Source of the DNA: Planctomycetota bacterium
GTDB taxonomy: Bacteria > Planctomycetota > Planctomycetia > Pirellulales > Pirellulaceae
DNA length: 6,651 bases
Assembly (NCBI GenBank): GCA_019347795.1
Contig: JAHWKS010000328.1
Coordinates: forward strand, 1 to 6,651
Direction of reading: 5' to 3'
Part shown: positions 1-4,127 of the stretch, piece by piece
Layout: every line of letters starts with the position of its first letter
Numbering within the stretch: the first letter of the stretch is position 1
Notes under the pieces: model-generated
The model's input: only the letters and a program-made list of their open reading frames with translations
What the model was told of the DNA's origin: nothing
Databases searched by the model: none
Program-made: the position numbers and the translations under genes

Positions 1-2
1 CC

Positions 3-55
3 TTTCTCTTCTCCTCCTGCCGCCGCTTCCAGCGGCGGCAGGAGGAGAAGAGAAA
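3..55. repeat. Perfect 25-bp-stem hairpin
   Basis: Positions 3-27 are exactly complementary to 31-55, leaving a 3-nt loop (TCC on plus, GGA on minus). The inner stem is GC-rich (GCCGCCGCT / AGCGGCGGC) and the outer stem is a pyrimidine run paired with a purine run. No T-tract follows the stem on either strand, so it does not look like a standard intrinsic terminator. A mobile or REP-like palindrome, or a structured end of a transcript from the left, are alternatives. The neighbour on the left lies outside the window. Confidence 0.85.
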
Positions 56-98
56 AATGGTTCGGCCCGCATGTGTTCTAGCCAGCGAAACTCCTTCA

Positions 99-118
99 CC
101 CACGAGCAAGCTCGTGGG
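99..118. repeat. Short hairpin, 9-bp stem
   Basis: CCCACGAGC (99-107) pairs perfectly with GCTCGTGGG (110-118) across an AA loop. It lies in non-coding DNA, about 45 bp from the larger hairpin. I believe this kind of palindrome recurs between genes in Pirellulales genomes, but that is from memory. No T-tract follows. Confidence 0.65.
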
Positions 119-319
119 GGTCGCGAGGAAAGTTCATCGGAAAATCGCAACTCCAACCGCATAACCAAGGGCGCCAAGCTCCTCGCTCACGCATCGGCCT
201 GAAACGCGACACGGTCAACAAAACCGACGCGGACCGTCTTAATGAACATAAGTATACATACCCACCGCCCGCCCGTCAAGCGCCCCGCCGACTTTTTTCT
301 TCCGCAGATTCCAGGATTC

Positions 320-354
320 CCGGCGCCAAGCCTCCAGCGCCTGTTAGGCGCCGG
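320..354. repeat. Inverted repeat, possible end-of-operon structure
   Basis: CCGGCGCC (320-327) and GGCGCCGG (347-354) are exact reverse complements separated by 19 nt. An alternative tighter hairpin uses GCGCCT (337-342) and AGGCGC (346-351) with a GTT loop. It sits just past the leftward operon, so it could stabilise or end that transcript. There is no U-run, so a Rho-independent terminator is not supported. Confidence 0.3.
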
Positions 355-595
355 CTATTTGCCCGCGCCCGTCGGTTCCCGAGCCTTGGGAGTCGAGGAT
401 GCCACCCTCGATGCTTTCGGGAATTCCGGCAGTCCGAACCGTCGCACGCACGCCGACCCCGACGCCTCGCGGAGCCGTTGTCTTTCGAAAGGCCCCAAGG
501 AGCTGCCGGAACAACTCTGTTTCGTGGCCCGTTAGGATGCGGTCACCTTCGGGAGCCACATCAACCAGCTCCCGGCTCGTGCGGAACCGGCTCAT
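344..595 (-). CDS. Possible small hypothetical protein (83 aa), third ORF of the operon
   Basis: This frame encodes 83 residues of unrecognised sequence. A mostly polar first half contains a helix-like stretch (residues 24-38, around ETELFRQLLGAFR), and the tail is Gly-rich. It starts 35 nt inside the 3' end of the zinc-finger gene, in another frame. The ATG at 595 has GGGGA only 2 nt ahead, closer than normal. By my count GC is about 71, 57 and 70% at codon positions 1, 2 and 3, which is only weakly coding-like. It may be a translationally coupled last gene or a chance open frame in GC-rich DNA. Confidence 0.27.
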   Translation of the reverse strand: MSRFRTSRELVDVAPEGDRILTGHETELFRQLLGAFRKTTAPRGVGVGVRATVRTAGIPESIEGGILDSQGSGTDGRGQIAGA

Positions 596-788
596 CTTCC
601 CCAGGAAACTCGCGACCTAGGGTCTCGAAAAAGTTGAGCCAAAACTTGTACGCCGAGTTGTGCCGCAGGCAGTCCTCGCAAAACGCGTAGTCGCTGCCAC
701 CGGCGCCGATCGCAATGCCGATTCCGCTTAGAAGGACGTCGGCCCTGCCGCAGAAATGGCATCGCGACGGAACGTCTCGTTTGCCCAT
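561..788 (-). CDS. ClpX-type zinc-finger protein (75 aa), no ATPase domain
   Basis: The 75-aa product has four cysteines in a C-x2-C-x23-C-x2-C pattern (C10, C13, C37, C40) in the contexts CHFCGR and FCEDC. This matches the zinc-binding N-domain of ClpX (typically C-x2-C, about 18-20 residues, C-x2-C), with a slightly longer Gly-rich middle (GIGIAIGAGG). The AAA+ part of ClpX is absent, and an acidic, Pro-rich tail follows. In ClpX this domain dimerises and binds adaptors and substrates, so a stand-alone copy might be an adaptor or DNA/protein-binding regulator; that role is inference. The ATG at 788 was chosen over a TTG at 821 because AAGGAG lies 8 nt upstream of it. The preceding gene stops 13 nt before this start, so the two are very probably co-transcribed. 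Confidence 0.8.
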   Translation of the reverse strand: MGKRDVPSRCHFCGRADVLLSGIGIAIGAGGSDYAFCEDCLRHNSAYKFWLNFFETLGREFPGEDEPVPHEPGAG

Positions 789-801
789 ATGGCTTTCTCC
801 T

Positions 802-1257
802 TCAGTGTTTGGCCGCTTCAATCCTGCTGGCGATCGCCGCCGCTACTTCGGCCAACGCTTGTGAAGCTAGATCCTTGATCCGCACCTCATCATTCGCAGC
901 TAGCGTGCGGGCAAACTTCCTCCCGCAGCCAGCGATTTCCACGCGCAACGACGGGTCGGGGCAACGGTAATCCGGGCAGATAGTGACGCTGACTTTGTGA
1001 GCTTCCGGGATACGAAGCAACACGTTAGCCGCAAAGGTCTCGCCGTCGTCGGTCACGGTCGCCGGCTCCGACTCGCACCGCAGAACCGTGCGGAGTTCGT
1101 TGAGCATCGTCCGCAATTCGCCAAACGCCAACCTGCGGCACTGTTCCCGCATCACTTCGATTGCCCTCGCGCGGTTATCCCTGGGCTTGTGTCGCTCGCG
1201 AACAACCTGAACCGCTTCATCCGCGGCAGCCTGGAATCGATCTTTGTAGCTTGCCAT
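802..1257 (-). CDS. Uncharacterised 151-aa protein
   Basis: I do not recognise this family. The N-terminal third (1-62) is charged and predicted helical, rich in Arg and Glu. The middle (about 72-120) alternates like beta strands (ANVLLRIP, KVSVTICP, LRVEIAG). The C-terminus (124-149) is an Ala-rich helix, giving an alpha-beta-alpha layout. Five cysteines (C40, C60, C94, C99, C110) do not form a clear metal site. No signal peptide or membrane segment is visible, so it is probably cytoplasmic. The ATG at 1257 has GGAG 8 nt upstream. It is the first gene of a leftward operon with the ClpX-type zinc-finger gene 13 nt downstream, hinting at a shared role that the sequence does not reveal. Confidence 0.72.
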   Translation of the reverse strand: MASYKDRFQAAADEAVQVVRERHKPRDNRARAIEVMREQCRRLAFGELRTMLNELRTVLRCESEPATVTDDGETFAANVLLRIPEAHKVSVTICPDYRCPDPSLRVEIAGCGRKFARTLAANDEVRIKDLASQALAEVAAAIASRIEAAKH

Positions 1258-1274
1258 CCGTGGGTCTCCATTTG

Positions 1275-1293
1275 TGGCGGCGCCGAGCCGCCA
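1275..1293. repeat. Hairpin in the leader of the 151-aa gene
   Basis: TGGCGGC (1275-1281) pairs with GCCGCCA (1287-1293) around a 5-nt loop. It lies 18 nt before the ATG at 1257, just upstream of the Shine-Dalgarno, and inside the leader if the 1318-1346 promoter is right. It could affect translation or be one more dispersed intergenic palindrome. Confidence 0.45.
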
Positions 1294-1317
1294 GGGGTGT
1301 CTCTAGCGCAAAACGGC

Positions 1318-1346
1318 ACAATACCGATTGCGCCCTCTTGTGTCCT
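1318..1346 (-). promoter_or_regulatory. Candidate sigma70-type promoter for the leftward operon
   Basis: On the minus strand AGGACA (1346-1341) is followed after exactly 17 nt by TATTGT (1323-1318). Each hexamer matches the E. coli consensus at four of six positions. The predicted start near 1311 would give a leader of about 50 nt. The match is weak and planctomycete promoters are poorly defined. Confidence 0.22.
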
Positions 1347-1580
1347 CGTCAGCATGCCGAAAAAGTTGGCAATGATCAAGATTAACCAACACCCGCCAAT
1401 TACGTGCCCCCGATCGAAGCCCGGCGGCGGGGTGGCTGCCGCTGGACCCGCGTGGTACGAGCGGGGAATCCCAGCGACGCGTTATACGGGCGGTCGTTCC
1501 TGCTGGGGCTTCCGTGTAGGTACAGCCTCAGCCGCTGGCGGGAGGAGCGACGCGATGCTCCGCCGATCCACGGTGGGGCT

Positions 1581-1609
1581 TTATCAATGCGCCGCTCGGT
1601 CTATAGAAT
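1581..1609 (+). promoter_or_regulatory. Candidate sigma70-type promoter for the 242-aa gene
   Basis: TTATCA (1581-1586) and TAGAAT (1604-1609) are separated by 17 nt. They match the -35 and -10 consensus at four and five of six positions. This lies 37 bp upstream of the chosen ATG at 1647, in an AT-richer patch, and would give a leader of about 30 nt. Confidence 0.32.
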
Positions 1610-1646
1610 TGCGATTCTGAACGGTCCCGGCAAGGAGAATCGCTCG

Positions 1647-2375
1647 ATGATTTACGGGTACTGGCACTTTGCCAATTCGATCGTTGACGACCTGTCTTTT
1701 GAAATTGAGATCGCCGGCAACGTGGACATCTCACCTGGGCGATTTTACCAGCTCTACCAGGGCAAGATGCGTGGCGTCGGCTTCTATTTCGGTTTGCAAA
1801 CGGACCTCTACTATCCTCCCAACCAATGGCGAGGCCGTGGCCTGATCTTTTCGCGATGGGACACGTTCGACGCCGTGCATGCGCGCAAGGGCGAAAACGG
1901 CTGGATCGAGAACCCTAAAGTCAAGGAAGGCGGCTTTCTCGGCGTACGCGTACCGATGGAATGGACGCCGGGGCGATATTTTTGCCGCATTGCGCCGTCG
2001 GACACGGATGAACAAGGAACATGGTACGAATTCACGGCCCATAATCCTGATACTGGCCTTTCCGCATCCGCCGGGTCGTTGCGATTTCCTGCGGCTGGTA
2101 TCGAATCAGGCGGAATCACCTGGACGGAAGCCTATGGTGGTAGGGCCCACGTCAACGTCTCGGATCCCCGCCGCATTCCACTGACCGATCTTCGCGTGCA
2201 TTCGATCTCGGCGAATTCTGGCTCGCTGGCTCCAGTCCGATGTGACACGGCCTACGACGACAACGTTCCGAACTCGGATGCCACGTTCGAAGCTGGTGTG
2301 TTGATTTTGAGAGCAGGCAATGACGTTCAGCGTATTCACCCGGCCACGCAATACGCCTTAACGACGCAGTTTTAG
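1647..2375 (+). CDS. DUF3472-like uncharacterised protein (242 aa)
   Basis: The start at 1647 has AAGGAG 9 nt upstream; longer in-frame starts lack one. The protein is rich in Gly, Trp, Tyr and Phe and looks all-beta. Motifs in order are GVGFYFGLQTD (43-53), GRGLIFSRWDT (63-73), FLGVRVPMEWTPGRYFCRI (97-115) and WYEFTAHN (126-133). This order (GxYFGxQ, then the FSxW strand, then W-x-x-G-x-x-Y-x-x-x) resembles the DUF3472 family as I remember it, a jellyroll-like domain of unknown function. The match is by pattern only. The last third (150-242) is unfamiliar. There is no signal peptide, unlike many secreted DUF3472 proteins, so a cytoplasmic location is likely. The nuclease-like gene starts 80 bp downstream on the same strand and may share its transcript. 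Confidence 0.75.
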   Translation: MIYGYWHFANSIVDDLSFEIEIAGNVDISPGRFYQLYQGKMRGVGFYFGLQTDLYYPPNQWRGRGLIFSRWDTFDAVHARKGENGWIENPKVKEGGFLGVRVPMEWTPGRYFCRIAPSDTDEQGTWYEFTAHNPDTGLSASAGSLRFPAAGIESGGITWTEAYGGRAHVNVSDPRRIPLTDLRVHSISANSGSLAPVRCDTAYDDNVPNSDATFEAGVLILRAGNDVQRIHPATQYALTTQF

Positions 2376-2455
2376 GGGCTTCAAGGCAAACTGCTACTTG
2401 ATCGGCGCCTCAGAAGACGAACATGGCGGGGGGACCAAACCTGGTGGAGGTTCCA

Positions 2456-3316
2456 ATGGGCGATTCCGAAGTCGTTCTTTTCAACAACTGCCACAACCGT
2501 CCGCATTCCGAATTATTCGGATCCGGCGCCTTCTTCGATCTGGCTACAACTGGCAAGCAGGGAACACAGGCCCTCGACTTGGTTCGGGGACAACTTTGCG
2601 TGGTTCTTTCAAGGCCCCAGCCGGACCGCCTGACATTCGAATGGTATTCATTCCTCCGCGAACGACCCGATCCGACGAACGCCCGAAATCGGGTCATGTT
2701 CGGAAAGTTCCTCACGTCGGAGTCGATGCGTCCGGCCAAGGCGGTATGCGATAAGCGGTACGCGGACTTCTTCGACAAGAACGGCAACATCAAAATTGGC
2801 TCAGTGTTCCGCACCCGCATTTCGGACAAAGGCTTGGTGACGGTAGTCAGCGACGGTGGAGACGAGGCTGCTCCATCGAAACGCAAGCGCCGCGGTCGCC
2901 GCCAGGGATTCCAGGTGGATCGGATGCTTCGCCCCCAGCTGGAAAAATACGGCATGGACCGGGCGAGGGCCTTTTTCAAATCGGAGCAATACGTATGCGA
3001 GGACCATTCCGCCAGCAATCCCTACGACCTTCTCTGCACCAAGCGCCGAAAAACGCTGTACGTCGAGGTGAAAGGCGAGGTCGACCACGCTCGCAACCAC
3101 AAAGGCAAGTTCCTTCTGTCGCCGCTTCGCGGCTGGGGAGGATTGGGGGCGATCGCGTTCCGCCAGCTTGCGCTGGCGGCTACATGCTGTCGCCGCTTCG
3201 CGGCTGGGGGGCGGATTGGGGTTCCTGGATTCGTGGGTTCCTTCGGCGGCCGCTTCGCGGCTGGGGAGGATGGGATGGCGGGAGTGGACTGGTGGCGTGG
3301 TGAAGTGGGACTCTGA
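2456..3316 (+). CDS. DUF3883-like (PD-(D/E)xK) protein, disrupted at its 3' end; probable pseudogene
   Basis: The start at 2456 is favoured because TGGAGG lies 5 nt upstream; an in-frame ATG at 2423 has only a weak AGAAGA. Residues 1-126 form an unrecognised alpha/beta region, and 142-149 are a basic linker. Residues 165-218 resemble the DUF3883 domain, with D191 (NPYDLLC), E204 and K206 (YVEVKG) fitting the D...ExK nuclease core. In DUF3883 proteins the ExKG strand is normally followed by about a dozen residues and a further strand before a helix of the NEvxxA type. Here EVDHARNH follows VKG directly, suggesting an internal in-frame deletion. After K218 the frame enters the 100-bp repeat and adds about 67 residues of Gly/Arg/Trp-rich sequence, replacing the expected C-terminal strands. 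Both lesions rest on remembered family patterns. A short natural variant is possible but less likely. Confidence 0.68.
   Translation: MGDSEVVLFNNCHNRPHSELFGSGAFFDLATTGKQGTQALDLVRGQLCVVLSRPQPDRLTFEWYSFLRERPDPTNARNRVMFGKFLTSESMRPAKAVCDKRYADFFDKNGNIKIGSVFRTRISDKGLVTVVSDGGDEAAPSKRKRRGRRQGFQVDRMLRPQLEKYGMDRARAFFKSEQYVCEDHSASNPYDLLCTKRRKTLYVEVKGEVDHARNHKGKFLLSPLRGWGGLGAIAFRQLALAATCCRRFAAGGRIGVPGFVGSFGGRFAAGEDGMAGVDWWRGEVGL
3109..3208 (+). repeat. 100-bp direct repeat, copy 1
   Basis: This segment matches 3534-3633 at 98 of 100 positions (differences at 3115/3540 and 3201/3626). It is modular: an outer CGCCGC-TTC-GCGGC mini-hairpin occurs near each end (about 3119-3133 and 3190-3204), flanking a spacer and a larger palindrome at 3160-3179. 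Its left edge coincides with the end of the recognisable part of the nuclease-like gene, so it appears to have replaced or split that gene. Orientation is given as the strand read here. Confidence 0.9.
3160..3183 (-). repeat. REP-like GTAG hairpin, copy 1
   Basis: On the minus strand GTAG (3183-3180) is followed directly by an 8-bp stem, CCGCCAGC (3179-3172) and GCTGGCGG (3167-3160), closing a GCAA loop. A GTAG tetranucleotide at the foot of a hairpin is the hallmark of bacterial REP sequences mobilised by RAYT (TnpA-REP) HUH enzymes. No RAYT gene is in the window, so assignment to that class is inference. Confidence 0.55.
3249..3271 (+). repeat. Third copy of the outer repeat module
   Basis: These 23 bp are identical to 3121-3143 of copy 1, including the GCCGC-TTC-GCGGC mini-hairpin and the GGGGAGGAT that follows. 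The rest of the 100-bp element is absent, so the short module can occur on its own. Confidence 0.75.
3285..3308 (+). repeat. Three diverged 8-bp tandem units
   Basis: TGGACTGG, TGGCGTGG and TGAAGTGG sit head to tail. Each differs by one base from TGGAGTGG, which is the unit of the array at 6597-6651 read on the minus strand in another phase. This looks like an old, decayed array of the same family and contributes the Trp-rich end of the disrupted reading frame. Confidence 0.5.
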
Positions 3317-3336
3317 TTTTTTCGCCGATTTGATCC

Positions 3337-3363
3337 GAAGCCCCCGACGCGAGTCGGTGGGAG
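3337..3363 (+). repeat. Hairpin family B, plus-oriented copy
   Basis: The core CCGAC-GCGA-GTCGG has a GNRA-type loop. The stem continues past one bulged T to pair CCC with GGG. The 27-bp unit recurs in inverted orientation at 3491-3517 with two substitutions. Confidence 0.65.
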
Positions 3364-3490
3364 CTGTCCCTCAAGCAGCCTAACGAGCGGCGCCTTCCCA
3401 ACCTCTCCCGATCCCTGGGCGCCTGGCGCCCGCGTTTCCAGGTGGTGGAGGGGATGGACGCCGACGTCGGCTGGGTTGCCCGAGGGATTT

Positions 3491-3517
3491 CTCCCGCCGA
3501 CTTGCGTCGGGGGCTTC
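3491..3517 (-). repeat. Hairpin family B, minus-oriented copy
   Basis: Read on the minus strand, this is the 3337-3363 unit with two changes: the loop is GCAA instead of GCGA, and the bulged base is C instead of T. All stem base pairs are kept. Confidence 0.65.
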
Positions 3518-3533
3518 CAAGGGAGACTCCTAG

Positions 3534-3633
3534 GTTCCTCCTGTCGCCGCTTCGCGGCTGGGGAGGATTGGGGGCGATCGCGTTCCGCCAGCTTGCGCTG
3601 GCGGCTACATGCTGTCGCCGCTTCGGGGCTGGG
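3534..3633 (+). repeat. 100-bp direct repeat, copy 2
   Basis: This is the second copy of the element at 3109-3208, in the same orientation and offset by exactly 425 bp. It lies in non-coding DNA. The sequences flanking the two copies differ, so the ends of the repeat are well defined. The change at 3626 breaks the right-hand mini-hairpin (GCGGC becomes GGGGC), a sign of decay. Confidence 0.9.
3585..3608 (-). repeat. REP-like GTAG hairpin, copy 2
   Basis: This is identical to the 3160-3183 unit: GTAG (3608-3605) at the foot of an 8-bp stem with a GCAA loop on the minus strand. It lies within copy 2 of the 100-bp repeat. Confidence 0.55.
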
Positions 3634-3794
3634 TTGTGGCTTCCTGGCGCCTTTGCTTCCCCGGGGGGCGGATGGGCGATGCGGAGTCAATCTGCCGGCG
3701 ATCTCGCTCCGGGGAGGACTCGCAGGAGCGTGAGGGAGGGACATCGCATTGCGCGACCGCCGTTCACCTGTTCCTCGCTGACGCTTCGGTTGGT

Positions 3795-4112
3795 TTAGGT
3801 CGTCTCCTCGGACATCCAGCGGAGGTAGTCGGCGTCTCCGGCGATGATGGGTGTGGCGAGGATCTCCGGCGTCTCGTAGGGATGGGCCTCGCGAATGGCG
3901 GCGGCGGCCCGGTCGAACAATTCTTGGCGGGTCTTGATGGTGCAGGTCCATTCCTCCGACGTTTCGATCTGCTCGTTCCAGCGATAGCAACTGACGATCG
4001 GTCCTCCGACTTGCACACAAGCCGCCAGCCGCCGCTCCACCAGAAGCCGCGCGATCTTCTCCGCATCCGCCTTGCCGGCGGTCGTCGTGACGATTTGGAT
4101 GGCGTCGGTCAT
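3795..4112 (-). CDS. CutA-family protein (CutA1, 105 aa)
   Basis: CutA1 proteins are small, very stable trimers with a PII-like ferredoxin fold, linked to divalent-cation (copper) tolerance in E. coli although the true role is unsettled. The whole length matches the family: LAACVQV (29-35), SCYRWNEQIE (41-50), the KTR strand end (60-62), HPYETPEI (77-84) and GDADYLRWM (92-100). There is no signal peptide, so it is cytoplasmic. Two ATGs compete, at 4118 and 4112. The Shine-Dalgarno AGGGAG lies 1 nt before the first and 7 nt before the second, so 4112 is preferred. It starts 15 nt after the stop of the HSP90 gene, with its ribosome binding site in that gap, so the two form an operon with likely translational coupling. 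Confidence 0.95.
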   Translation of the reverse strand: MTDAIQIVTTTAGKADAEKIARLLVERRLAACVQVGGPIVSCYRWNEQIETSEEWTCTIKTRQELFDRAAAAIREAHPYETPEILATPIIAGDADYLRWMSEETT

Positions 4113-4127
4113 GTCCATGCTCCCTAT

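Larger units (their letters stand above)
1..343. other. Intergenic region with hairpins, no convincing gene
   Basis: No reading frame here has a ribosome binding site or recognisable protein. The plus frame opening at 242 reads as Pro/Arg/Ser-rich low-information sequence and looks spurious. The stretch holds two strong hairpins (3-55 and 99-118), and a weaker inverted repeat begins at 320. No tRNA or other structured RNA was recognised. Confidence 0.6.
1258..1646. other. Divergent intergenic region
   Basis: This 389-bp gap separates the starts of the leftward operon and the rightward 242-aa gene. It holds a hairpin near the leftward start (1275-1293) and candidate promoters in each direction (1318-1346 minus, 1581-1609 plus). 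The plus reading frame of the 242-aa protein stays open back to 1404, but that extension is Arg/Gly-rich and lacks a good ribosome binding site. I see nothing else in the middle (1350-1570). Confidence 0.6.
3317..3794. other. Repeat-rich intergenic region, no gene
   Basis: This 478-bp stretch between the convergent nuclease-like gene and cutA holds the palindromes at 3337-3363 and 3491-3517, a GGGCGCC-T-GGCGCCC inverted repeat at 3417-3431, and the second 100-bp repeat copy. A CCTCGCTGACGCTTCGG motif (3773-3789) resembles one I recall as common between planctomycete genes. I could not find the missing nuclease C-terminus here in any frame. Open frames in this stretch read as repeat translation. 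Confidence 0.65.

Noticed and set aside
3..55. Rho-independent terminator at the left edge
   Set aside because: The stem is far longer than usual and neither strand has a U-run after it.
343..349. GTTAGGC resembling an integron attC core site
   Set aside because: It fits GTTRRRY, but no partner RYYYAAC site with the expected imperfect palindrome was found and no integrase or cassette structure is present.
242..535. 97-codon plus-strand frame in the left intergenic region
   Set aside because: No Shine-Dalgarno, Pro/Arg/Ser-rich low-complexity product, and it overlaps the candidate minus-strand operon end.
3109..3633. Insertion sequence or composite transposon bounded by the 100-bp repeats
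   Set aside because: The 325 bp between the copies encodes no transposase and no target-site duplication is visible; dispersed non-coding repeats explain it better.
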